From the NCBI GenBank assembly GCA_009693835.1, contig SHWM01000009.1:1-50027 (forward strand): a stretch of 50,027 nt of DNA. The letters are read 5' to 3'. Both the position numbers and the translations under genes were made by a program. Positions 22,079 to 30,095 of this stretch are shown in pieces. The stretch comes from Alphaproteobacteria bacterium (GTDB lineage Bacteria; Pseudomonadota; Alphaproteobacteria; UBA11222). Position 1 is the first letter of the stretch. Each line of letters starts with the position of its first letter. The notes beneath the pieces are model-generated. The model was not told the DNA's origin. It worked only from the letters and a program-made list of their open reading frames with translations, and searched no databases.

Positions 22079-24340
22079 TCAATGGGGAATATTATTTTTG
22101 ATAGCAAAATCCGTCAGCAGCGCCCGCATATCCGGACTGGGCCCCGTCAGATGCTCCTGCATCAGCTGCGCAATCGCTTCCGCGTCCAGGTTCATGACCA
22201 TCAGTTTGACCGGGCCAATCGAAACGGGCGACATGGACAAAGACCGGTAACCCAGACCTATCAAGGCCATGGCTTCCAGTGGCCGTGACGCCAGTTCCCC
22301 GCAAACACTAACCGGCACATCATGCGCATCGCATTGTTGCACAATAGAGTGCATCAATTGCAGGGTGGGTGCGCCTAAAGGATCATAACGGCCCGCAAAT
22401 TTCGGATTTTCGCGGTCATAGGCATAAAAAAACTGCAACAGATCATTAGAGCCAATGGAAATAAAATCAACCAGCGGCAATAATTGCGGCAACTGCCACA
22501 CCAGGGCCGGGACCTCCAGCATGGTTCCTATCCGCAGACTGGCGGGGGGCGTCTGGCCCAAACGTTTCAGCCGCTCCAGCTCCTTGTCAACCATTGCGCG
22601 CGCCTGTCTGAACTCGGAAACCTCGCTGATCATCGGAAACATCAAATTCAGTTGACGGCCCGCCGCTGCCGCCAGCAATGCCCGCAACTGATACTTCAGA
22701 AGACTGGGACGCTCCATCGCAAGGCGGGTGCCGCGCCAGCCCAGCGCAGGATTTTCTTCTCCACGCTGGCGCAGATAGGGCAGCGTCTTGTCCGCGCCCA
22801 CATCGAGCGTACGGAAAATGACGGGACGCTCGCCCGCTGCATCCAGCACCCGGCTGTACATATTCCGCTGAGTCTCAAAACGCGGAAACACAGCCGAGAT
22901 CAGAAACTGCAATTCGGTGCGAAACAGGCCAATGCCGTCCGCGCCGGTATCCTGAAGATGTGGCAGATCGACCAGCAGTCCCGCATTTATATCCAGCTTT
23001 ATTCTGACGCCGTCTTTGGATATCGCAGGTGCGCCGCGCAGCGCATCAAACTGCGCCTGTTTTTGCGCACGCATCGCCATGCGTTCCCGGTAGGCGGCTA
23101 TTACATCCTCGGTCGGACGCACATAGACCGCACCCAGTTCCCCGTCCAGGATGATGCTGTCCCCCGGTTCGACCCAGTCAAGAATGTCTGCGGCCCCGCC
23201 CACCATGGGAATTTCAAGCGCGCGGGCGACAATGGCGACATGCGACGTGTCGGCGCCTTCTTCAACGACAACGCCCGCAATCTTGTCGCGGTCATAATCC
23301 AGCAACTCGGTTGGTCCCATGTTGCGCGCCACAACAATGGTATTATCCGGCAACAGCACCGAACCGGGGGCTTGTATCTGACCTGTCAGGTGACGCAGCA
23401 GGCGATTGGACAAATCATCCAGATCCTGCAGCCGTTCCCGTAAATAGGGATCACTGAGCCGCTGCATGCGGGCGCGATTTTCCATCTGCACACGCTCAGT
23501 GGCGGCGGCTGCCGTCAAACCGGATTCGACCGCCTCGCGCAGCCTTGCCGTCCAGCCATGATCCTTGGCAAACATCTGATAGGCTTCCAGCACGTCGCGG
23601 TGCTCACCTGCCCGCGCCAGCCTGTCACTGGTCAAGAGGACTTCCAGCTCTTTCAGCAGCGACTTCAACGCCTCATCGAGCAGAGTGCGCTCGGCCCGCA
23701 CGTCCATCGCAATAATATGAGTGATATCCACGCGCGGCGCATGCAGAACCACCCGGCCAAAGGCAATGCCCTCCGCCATGCCGCGTCCGTGAAATCGGTG
23801 ACTGCGAACTTCCGCCAGCACTTCACCGATGCCCTGAGCGGCGCCGTTCCGAACATCCGTTTTCGTTTCTAGCGGCGTCTCCGACGCCACCACCTCGGCC
23901 AGCACCATGGCGATGGTTTGCAGGCTTTCAATTTCTTCTTCTTCATAATGCCGCATGGTGCGGTTCTGCACCACCAGCACGCCGATCACCCGCCCGCCGC
24001 GCAGCATCGGCACACCCATCAAGGACTTGTACATGTCTTCGCCGGTTTCCGGCCGATAGGCGAAATGCGGATGCGCCTGGGCGTCGGGAAGTGAAATATA
24101 TTCCGCCGTTTCCGCGATCAGACCAACAAGACCTTCGCCGATCCTCAGATGCGTTTTATGAATGGCGGCAGGGTTCAGGCCCTCGGTCGCAAACAGTTCC
24201 AGCAGATCATTGGCGCGCAGAAGATAGAGCGAGCACACTTCGGCCACCATGTTGGCGGCGATCGCACGCACCACCATGTCTAATCGGGATTGCGTGTCCT
24301 TCGGCTCCGCCATGATTTCGCGCAGACGCCGTAACAGCAC
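22079..24340 (-). CDS. ptsP: Phosphoenolpyruvate-protein phosphotransferase PtsP (nitrogen PTS enzyme I)
   Basis: First enzyme of the regulatory nitrogen PTS: it takes phosphate from PEP and passes it to NPr. The 753-residue protein has an N-terminal GAF domain (about 10-160; NMVAEVCSLYLLR), which senses glutamine in relatives, then the enzyme I N-terminal domain. The phosphorylated histidine is in DTSHVAIVAR near residue 365. The PEP-binding TIM barrel carries GIGLFRTELQFL and the catalytic cysteine region VSVCGELAS. I chose the GTG at 24340 because AGGAGG lies seven bases upstream; a GTG ten codons earlier has no such site. It follows lysC by 88 bases and precedes the RodZ-like gene. Confidence 0.95.
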   Translation of the reverse strand: MLLRRLREIMAEPKDTQSRLDMVVRAIAANMVAEVCSLYLLRANDLLELFATEGLNPAAIHKTHLRIGEGLVGLIAETAEYISLPDAQAHPHFAYRPETGEDMYKSLMGVPMLRGGRVIGVLVVQNRTMRHYEEEEIESLQTIAMVLAEVVASETPLETKTDVRNGAAQGIGEVLAEVRSHRFHGRGMAEGIAFGRVVLHAPRVDITHIIAMDVRAERTLLDEALKSLLKELEVLLTSDRLARAGEHRDVLEAYQMFAKDHGWTARLREAVESGLTAAAATERVQMENRARMQRLSDPYLRERLQDLDDLSNRLLRHLTGQIQAPGSVLLPDNTIVVARNMGPTELLDYDRDKIAGVVVEEGADTSHVAIVARALEIPMVGGAADILDWVEPGDSIILDGELGAVYVRPTEDVIAAYRERMAMRAQKQAQFDALRGAPAISKDGVRIKLDINAGLLVDLPHLQDTGADGIGLFRTELQFLISAVFPRFETQRNMYSRVLDAAGERPVIFRTLDVGADKTLPYLRQRGEENPALGWRGTRLAMERPSLLKYQLRALLAAAAGRQLNLMFPMISEVSEFRQARAMVDKELERLKRLGQTPPASLRIGTMLEVPALVWQLPQLLPLVDFISIGSNDLLQFFYAYDRENPKFAGRYDPLGAPTLQLMHSIVQQCDAHDVPVSVCGELASRPLEAMALIGLGYRSLSMSPVSIGPVKLMVMNLDAEAIAQLMQEHLTGPSPDMRALLTDFAIKNNIPH

Positions 24341-24409
24341 ACGCGGACCTCCTGGCGAGCCCGCAAGCACTAGCCTGTCTCCCTTCGCGTTGCTTTTCTA
24401 AACTGTCCG

Positions 24410-24424
24410 GGCATGAATCATGCC
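24410..24424. other. 15-bp near-perfect palindrome after lysC
   Basis: GGCATGA and TCATGCC flank a single central base, four bases beyond the lysC stop codon. It may be a small hairpin or a binding site affecting read-through into ptsP. It lacks the T-run of a standard terminator. Confidence 0.3.
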
Positions 24425-24428
24425 AGCC

Positions 24429-25649
24429 TTATTCCGAATCCAGGCCAAACGCCGTATGCAATGCACGCACGGCGAGTTCAGTATAATCCGCCGCTATCAA
24501 AACACTGATTTTAATTTCAGAGGTTGAAATCACCTGGATGTTGATGCCCTTTTCCGCAAGAGCGGTGAACATGCGGGTGGCCACGCCGGCATGGCTGCGC
24601 ATGCCGACGCCTATCACGGAAACCTTCACCACATTGGCATCGTGTAGTAACTGGCGGTAGTTGAGTTTTGTCTGCAAGGCGCCAATCACCTGAACCGTCC
24701 GGTCCAGATCGGCGCGGCCCACCGTAAAGGTGATGTCGGTTGAAGTGCCGTCTTCGGAGACATTCTGCACGATCATGTCGACATTGACATTGGCGTCCGC
24801 CAGGGGGCCAAAAATGCTGGCCGCCACGCCTGGCTGGTCGGCGACGCGAAGTAAAGTAAGTTTCGCCTCGTCCTTGGAATAGGCGATACCGCTGACGACT
24901 TCCTGTTCCACGATCTCTCCCTCGTCACATACCAGCGTGCCCGGCTTGTCCTCGAAACTGGACAGAACCTGCACCCGGACATTATGCACCATGGCCAATT
25001 CTACAGAGCGGGTCTGAAGGACCCTGGCCCCCTGTGACGCCATTTCCAGCATCTCCTCATAGGTAATCCTGTCAAGCTTGCGGGCCTTTTCGACGATACG
25101 CGGGTCTGTTGTATAAACCCCGTCCACATCCGTGAAAATATCGCACCTGTCCGCCTTGATGGCGGCCGCCACCGCCACCGCGCTGGTGTCCGATCCGCCG
25201 CGCCCCAGGGTTGAGACGCGTCCGCCCGGCGCAAGCCCCTGAAATCCCGCGATCACCGCCACCTCGCCCCGTGCAAATCCCGCTTCCAGCACTTTGCCGT
25301 CAATATCCAGAATGCGCGCCGAGCCATGCGCATCGGAACTGGTGATCGGCAACTGCCAGCCCATCCAGGACCGTGCCGGCACACCTATGTCCTGCAATGC
25401 CAGCGCCAGCAGCCCAGAAGTAACCTGTTCGCCGGTCGCCACCACCACGTCATATTCCCGCCTGTCGGGCATTTTCGCCGCCTGATTGGTCCAGGCGACA
25501 AGCTGGTTGGTTGTCCCCGCCATGGCCGACACCACGACGGCAACCTGATGACCGGCATCGACCTCGCGTTTCACACGCGCAGCGACATGGGCGATGCGGT
25601 CCATGTCCGCCACCGACGTGCCGCCGAATTTCATGACCAGACGGGCCAT
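24429..25649 (-). CDS. lysC: Aspartate kinase
   Basis: Phosphorylates aspartate, the entry step to lysine, threonine, methionine and diaminopimelate. The 406-residue protein begins with the kinase motif KFGGTSV. GRGGSDTSAVAVAAAI and FTDVDGVYTTDPR are conserved catalytic and nucleotide-binding segments. The C-terminal quarter has the paired ACT domains (LLRVADQPGVAASIFG and VSVIGVGMRSHAGVATRMF), where lysine or threonine would give feedback inhibition. Length is typical of monofunctional aspartate kinases, without a homoserine dehydrogenase fusion. AGGAA precedes the start. It is divergent from ubiG. Confidence 0.97.
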   Translation of the reverse strand: MARLVMKFGGTSVADMDRIAHVAARVKREVDAGHQVAVVVSAMAGTTNQLVAWTNQAAKMPDRREYDVVVATGEQVTSGLLALALQDIGVPARSWMGWQLPITSSDAHGSARILDIDGKVLEAGFARGEVAVIAGFQGLAPGGRVSTLGRGGSDTSAVAVAAAIKADRCDIFTDVDGVYTTDPRIVEKARKLDRITYEEMLEMASQGARVLQTRSVELAMVHNVRVQVLSSFEDKPGTLVCDEGEIVEQEVVSGIAYSKDEAKLTLLRVADQPGVAASIFGPLADANVNVDMIVQNVSEDGTSTDITFTVGRADLDRTVQVIGALQTKLNYRQLLHDANVVKVSVIGVGMRSHAGVATRMFTALAEKGINIQVISTSEIKISVLIAADYTELAVRALHTAFGLDSE

Positions 25650-25776
25650 TTCTTATAATAATTCCTATAGGATGGACTGACCTTTGGCGATGAGCGCCAT
25701 GTGGATTATCCATACTGAATTGACCTGCACCGCGCAAGCTGCGCATGGTGCGGGCAATTTCCTCTGGCGGCCCACC

Positions 25777-26517
25777 ATGACCCAACATTCAAGCATCGAT
25801 CCCGCTGAAGTGGCGCGCTTTTCCGCACAGGCGGCGCATTGGTGGGACCCGAATGGCCCCTTCCGGCCCCTGCATAATTTCAACCCCGCCCGGCTTGCCT
25901 ATATTCGAGACAGGCTCTGCTCACATTATAGGCGCGATGCGCGCGCGCCAGTCCCGCTGCATGGCCTGCAGCTGTTGGATATTGGATGCGGCGGGGGGCT
26001 GGTGTGCGAGCCCATGCGCCGGCTTGGAGCGGCCGTCATTGGCGCCGACGCGTCGGGGGCCAATATCGGCGCCGCCAGCGCCCATGCGATCGAGCAGGGC
26101 CTCGATATAGACTACCGGCACACCAGCGCCGAAGCGCTGGCCGAGGGGCGTGAGCAGTTCGATGTGGTGCTGAATCTGGAAGTCATCGAGCATGTCGCCG
26201 ACCGCGCGGTGTTCCTCGGGGCCTGCGCGCGGCTGCTTAAGCCTGGCGGGATCATGGTGCTGGCCACCCTGAACCGGACGTTGAAGGCCTATGGGCTGGC
26301 GGTGCTGGGTGCGGAGTACGTGCTGGGCTGGCTGCCGCGCGGCACTCATGACTGGAACAAATTCGTCACGCCTGCAGAATTGGCGGCACTGCTCGCGGCG
26401 CAGGGCCTTGCGGTCAGCGGACGCACCGGTGTTGTCTATCAGATTCTTACTGGCCGCTGGGCGCTAAGTGCCGACGAAGACGTCAACTACATGCTGTGCG
26501 CTGTAAAAAAGGCATAG
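25777..26517 (+). CDS. ubiG: Ubiquinone biosynthesis O-methyltransferase
   Basis: Performs the two O-methylations of ubiquinone synthesis using S-adenosylmethionine. The 246-residue protein has [32 protein letters not shown], the family's typical N-terminus, and the SAM motif [11 protein letters not shown] near residues 66-75. NLEVIEHV follows, and the C-terminal [13 protein letters not shown] is also characteristic. The start at 25777 matches family length; an in-frame upstream extension is not supported. The ribosome binding site is weak. It is divergent from lysC, a common alphaproteobacterial arrangement. Confidence 0.95.
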   Translation: MTQHSSIDPAEVARFSAQAAHWWDPNGPFRPLHNFNPARLAYIRDRLCSHYRRDARAPVPLHGLQLLDIGCGGGLVCEPMRRLGAAVIGADASGANIGAASAHAIEQGLDIDYRHTSAEALAEGREQFDVVLNLEVIEHVADRAVFLGACARLLKPGGIMVLATLNRTLKAYGLAVLGAEYVLGWLPRGTHDWNKFVTPAELAALLAAQGLAVSGRTGVVYQILTGRWALSADEDVNYMLCAVKKA

Positions 26518-26585
26518 AGTGGCTTTTCCGGCGCCTCCCCGTTTTTCAGTAGAACGTGCCCGTTTCAACCAGACAGCTTCTTGCA

Positions 26586-27200
26586 TTAAACATCCGCCGT
26601 ATAGGGCGGAGCCTGATCATATTCCATGCCCCTCTGGATGGCCCGGGCATGGTCGATGCCAGGCATCTGACCGGCCAGCCACAGCGCCATGTCAATGCCC
26701 GCCGAGACGCCGGCCGACGTCACCACGTTACCATCGCGCACATAGCGGACATTTTTCAGAACCGTGGCCTTGCCGCGCGCGGTTAACTGATCCAAAAAGG
26801 CCCAGTGGGTCGTAACGCGCTTGCCCGCGGCTGGCCCCGCCTCGGTCAATAACAGGGATCCGGTGCACACACTGGTCACCCATTTACAGCCGGACGCTGT
26901 CCTCGCAATCCACTCCAGCAGAACGGTATTTTCCACCTCGCGCCGCGTGCCCTGTCCGCCGGGAATCAGCAGGACATCAAGCGGGGGACAATCCGCGAAG
27001 CTGTGATCCGCGCTGACGCGCATACCTTTGGCGCAGGTAATCATCCCGCCATGCTGCGACACGGTAAGCACACGATCTTTGGGCGTTAAATCCGTGAGTT
27101 GATTGCGCACCTCGTTCGACATCGTGAAAACTTCCCATGGGTCGGCAAAATCCAGTTCCTCCGCGCCATCAAAAATCAGAATTCCGATCGTGCTGGACAT
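26586..27200 (-). CDS. DJ-1/PfpI family protein (isonitrile hydratase-like)
   Basis: A 204-residue class I glutamine-amidotransferase-like protein. The fold begins IGILIFDGAEELDFADPWEVF. The nucleophile elbow with its cysteine is in VTSVCTGSLLL, and ALWLAG lies near the end. The sequence around the cysteine resembles the isonitrile hydratase (InhA) and ThiJ-type subgroup, but substrate cannot be settled by eye. Of two adjacent ATGs, the second (27200) has the better spacing from AGGAG. It follows the GlxA-type regulator by 12 bases and shares the same N-terminal domain with it, so the regulator probably controls its own operon. Confidence 0.88.
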   Translation of the reverse strand: MSSTIGILIFDGAEELDFADPWEVFTMSNEVRNQLTDLTPKDRVLTVSQHGGMITCAKGMRVSADHSFADCPPLDVLLIPGGQGTRREVENTVLLEWIARTASGCKWVTSVCTGSLLLTEAGPAAGKRVTTHWAFLDQLTARGKATVLKNVRYVRDGNVVTSAGVSAGIDMALWLAGQMPGIDHARAIQRGMEYDQAPPYTADV

Positions 27201-27212
27201 CATGCTCTCCTC

Positions 27213-28214
27213 TCAGGGGGTTTGAAACCGTTCGCGATAGACGTTGGGGGCAATACCGATATGCCGGTGAAAGGCTCGGCGCATGCGTTCACCATTGCCG
27301 AAGCCGCACTCCGTGGCGACCACATCGACAGCTTTGTTGCTGTCTTCCAGTTTGCGGCGCGCCGCATCGATGCGGGCGCGTTCGATAAAGTGTGCAGGCG
27401 TCGCACCGGTTTGCTGGCAAAAAACGCGGGCAAAATTGCGTGTGCTCATGGCTGCGCGGGTGGCCAGATCTTCCACTGTCAACCTGGCCTGAAGATTTTC
27501 CAGCGCCCAGGTCATCCCAGAGCGCAAGCGGTCACTCTCTGTGCTTTCCGCCAATAAATGGGTGCTGAATTGCGATTGGCCGCCGCTGCGGATCATGAAC
27601 AGAACCTTGTCCCTGGCCACCTCCAGTGCGACGCGGTGACCGCAATCTTCCGCAACTAGCGCAAGGCTCAAATCCATCCCCGCCGTGACGCCGGCAGAGC
27701 TGGAAAATTTTCCATCGCGCACATACAAGGCATCCCTGTCCACTGTCACCTTCGGGAAATTTTTCGCCAGTAAATCGCAGATCCTCCAATGCGCCGCCGC
27801 GCGGCGCCCGTCGAGCAGCCCGGCCTGCGCAAGCAAAAATGCGCCACTGCACACAGAGGCAACCCGGCGCGCCTTTTTTGAGGCCCGCTGGATAAAGGCG
27901 ATCAATTCTTTATCGTGCAGCGCCTCGCGCACCCCGTCGCCGCCGCTGACCAGCAGCGTATCAATGGATTGGGTAAGCGCAGAGAGATTGCAGTCAGCAT
28001 AGAGCCGGATGCCTGATGTGGTTTCGAACAGACCGCCTTCATGTGTGGCCAGGGCCAGTTTATAGACAGGCATGTCTGAAAGTTCGTGGCGCGCCAGCAC
28101 ATCATTGGCGCCCTTAAAAATCTCCATCGGTCCGGTAATGTCCAGCACCTGCGCGCCGGGAAAGGCAAGCATGACGACCGAACGGATTTTCGTGTTGTGA
28201 AGTTTGTCTTGCAT
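27213..28214 (-). CDS. GlxA-family transcriptional regulator (DJ-1/PfpI plus AraC HTH)
   Basis: A 333-residue regulator. Residues 12-185 form a DJ-1/PfpI-like sensor domain (MLAFPGAQVLDITGPMEIF; VASVCSGAFLLAQAGLL). The C-terminal AraC/XylS domain has two helix-turn-helix motifs (VEDLATRAAMSTRNFARVFCQQTG and VDVVATECGFGNGERMRRAFHRHIG). The sensor domain keeps the cysteine of the elbow, though in this family it is thought to bind ligand and not to catalyse. It is cotranscribed with the downstream DJ-1/PfpI gene. Confidence 0.93.
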   Translation of the reverse strand: MQDKLHNTKIRSVVMLAFPGAQVLDITGPMEIFKGANDVLARHELSDMPVYKLALATHEGGLFETTSGIRLYADCNLSALTQSIDTLLVSGGDGVREALHDKELIAFIQRASKKARRVASVCSGAFLLAQAGLLDGRRAAAHWRICDLLAKNFPKVTVDRDALYVRDGKFSSSAGVTAGMDLSLALVAEDCGHRVALEVARDKVLFMIRSGGQSQFSTHLLAESTESDRLRSGMTWALENLQARLTVEDLATRAAMSTRNFARVFCQQTGATPAHFIERARIDAARRKLEDSNKAVDVVATECGFGNGERMRRAFHRHIGIAPNVYRERFQTP

Positions 28215-28298
28215 GAAGGCAATCTAGGCCTGCCATGCTGCATCACCAATGACAAATACCCCACTTTTTCAGCCAACCCCATCTGGTTGATGCGCAGC

Positions 28299-28784
28299 CT
28301 ACAGACGCTGAATGAAATCAGCGATGCCCACAATATCATCCAGCGCGAAAACCCGGCGGTCCGTGGCCCCGGTTTCCCCATCAGTTGCGATGGCGACGAT
28401 GTGCGCATCAGTTTCCGCCAGCGGATGTCCTGCGGCGGCGGCCCGCCTTACTTCAAGTTTTGGGATCTCTTCATTCTTGAAACCCTCCACCAGCACAAGA
28501 TCAACGGGGGATAATCGCGCAATCAGTTCCGTCAGTTCCGGTGCATCCCCGCCGCGCAGTTCATGCAGCAGCGCCCAGCGGCCTTCCGAGGCGATCAGGA
28601 CTTCCTGCGCCCCCGCCGCGCGATGCAGAAAGCTGTCCTTGCCCGGACGGTCCAGATCAAACGCATGATGCGCATGCTTGATGGTGGAAACCCGAAGTCC
28701 ACGCAGACATAATTCGTGCACCAAAGCTGCAATCAGGGTGGTTTTTCCGCTATTCTTCCATCCAACAATACCAAAAATCTTCAT
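28299..28784 (-). CDS. mobB: Molybdopterin-guanine dinucleotide biosynthesis adaptor protein MobB
   Basis: A 161-residue P-loop GTP-binding protein that assists attachment of GMP to molybdopterin. The Walker A motif is in GIVGWKNSGKTTLIAAL at the extreme N-terminus. STIKHAHHAFDLDRPGKDSFLHRAAGA and the DLVLVEGFK segment are MobB hallmarks. The start at 28784 (MKIFGIVGW) matches the family; an upstream in-frame extension is unlikely. No mobA, moe or molybdoenzyme gene is adjacent, so it stands apart from the rest of its pathway. It is divergent from the glycosyltransferase. Confidence 0.93.
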   Translation of the reverse strand: MKIFGIVGWKNSGKTTLIAALVHELCLRGLRVSTIKHAHHAFDLDRPGKDSFLHRAAGAQEVLIASEGRWALLHELRGGDAPELTELIARLSPVDLVLVEGFKNEEIPKLEVRRAAAAGHPLAETDAHIVAIATDGETGATDRRVFALDDIVGIADFIQRL

Positions 28785-28885
28785 TCCGCGTATAATCCGC
28801 TCTCTGCGTTTCAATAACCCGTTCTTCCTGAACCCGGAATATGAGTGCAGGCACATTATATGGGTTGCAGGTTTGATGATATAAA

Positions 28886-30091
28886 ATGACGCGGACGCGC
28901 AGGCTTATCCGAAATATCTGGTCGATGCTGCCACGCAGCCCGCGCCGAAAACTGTTTGTGGGGATGAGCAGCCTTGGCCTGCGGCCGTCTCCTGATCCCG
29001 GGGTGGCTGCGCCGCCAGTGACCGTGGCGGGGGTGTTTCGATCCGCCAGCGGTTTGGGGGAATCGGCCCGGCTGAACCTTGACGCCCTGCAACAGTCTGG
29101 CATTGCCTGCGGTGCGTTGGATTTAAGCCATACTTTCCTGGGCAGCCAGGAATTACCGGCGCAGCCAGTGTCTGCGGCGGCGGCGGGCCCAGGAACACTG
29201 ATCCTGCATGTCAGCGGCCCTTTTATCCCCTATGCGTTACGAAGTATTGGCAAGCCCGTGACAAGAGGCAAGCGCATTATCGGCGTATGGCACTGGGAAT
29301 TGCCACGGCTTCCTGCTGACTGGCTGACCGGATGCAGGCATGTGCATGAGGTTTGGACGCCCAGCCAATTTGTCGCTGACGCCGTGCGGCAGGATTTTCA
29401 GGGGCCAGTAAGAGTCATACCACATGGCGTGGGTCTTCCCGAAAATATTGATCCGTCATCATGGAAGGCAATGACAGAAAACCGGTTTCTGGTGGTCACG
29501 CATTTCAATATGGCATCCGGGTTTGAGAGGAAGAACCCTCTGGCGGCGATTGCCGCTTTCCGCCAGGCGTTTGCAGACGACCATGAGGTATGCCTGATCA
29601 TCAAGATGCTGAACGCCCCGGCCTGGCCGGAAGGCGAACGCCGTCTGCGCGCCGCCATCGGCGAGGCGTCAAATATCAAACTCCTGACGCATCTGATGTC
29701 ACGCAGCGAAATATTTTCGCTGCTGGCGGCGGCCGACACGGTTATCTCGCTGCATCGCGCCGAGGGATTTGGCCTGCTGGCGGTGGAAGCCATGCTGCTG
29801 GGTAAACCGGTGATCGCGACGGATTGGTCAGCGACCAGAGAGTTTCTTAACCCGCAAAACTCTTGCCCCGTCGCCTGCACGCTGGTGCCTGCGGTTGATC
29901 CACAGGGAAATTATCATTTCCCGGATCAGTTATGGGCGTCGCCGGATATTGAGGACGCCGCCCGATGGCTGCGCCGCCTGCGGGAAGACCCAGAATTGCG
30001 GGTTCAATTGGGCAGCCGCGCCAGAATGGACGCCCGCCAGTTCAGCCTGGGGTCTTATCATACACATCTGCGCCGCGCCCTGTTGATATAG
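28886..30091 (+). CDS. Glycosyltransferase, GT4-like (GT-B fold)
   Basis: A 401-residue enzyme with a GT-B fold. The N-terminal segment is strongly basic (TRTRRLIRNIW, RSPRRK), perhaps a membrane-surface contact. The first domain begins at GVFRSASGLGESARLNLDAL, a glycine-rich acceptor loop. The C-terminal nucleotide-sugar domain contains the family-1 motif HRAEGFGLLAVEAMLLGKPVIATDW, with the E-x7-E pattern of GT4 enzymes. The sugar donor and acceptor are unknown. It is not part of a polysaccharide cluster; its neighbours are mobB (divergent) and the MoxR operon (convergent, four-base gap). No good ribosome binding site precedes the ATG. Confidence 0.85.
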   Translation: MTRTRRLIRNIWSMLPRSPRRKLFVGMSSLGLRPSPDPGVAAPPVTVAGVFRSASGLGESARLNLDALQQSGIACGALDLSHTFLGSQELPAQPVSAAAAGPGTLILHVSGPFIPYALRSIGKPVTRGKRIIGVWHWELPRLPADWLTGCRHVHEVWTPSQFVADAVRQDFQGPVRVIPHGVGLPENIDPSSWKAMTENRFLVVTHFNMASGFERKNPLAAIAAFRQAFADDHEVCLIIKMLNAPAWPEGERRLRAAIGEASNIKLLTHLMSRSEIFSLLAAADTVISLHRAEGFGLLAVEAMLLGKPVIATDWSATREFLNPQNSCPVACTLVPAVDPQGNYHFPDQLWASPDIEDAARWLRRLREDPELRVQLGSRARMDARQFSLGSYHTHLRRALLI

Positions 30092-30095
30092 TCCG

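Noticed and set aside
22484..23443. Plus-strand open frame of 319 codons opposite ptsP
   Set aside because: Antisense to conserved enzyme I domains; no protein-like features.
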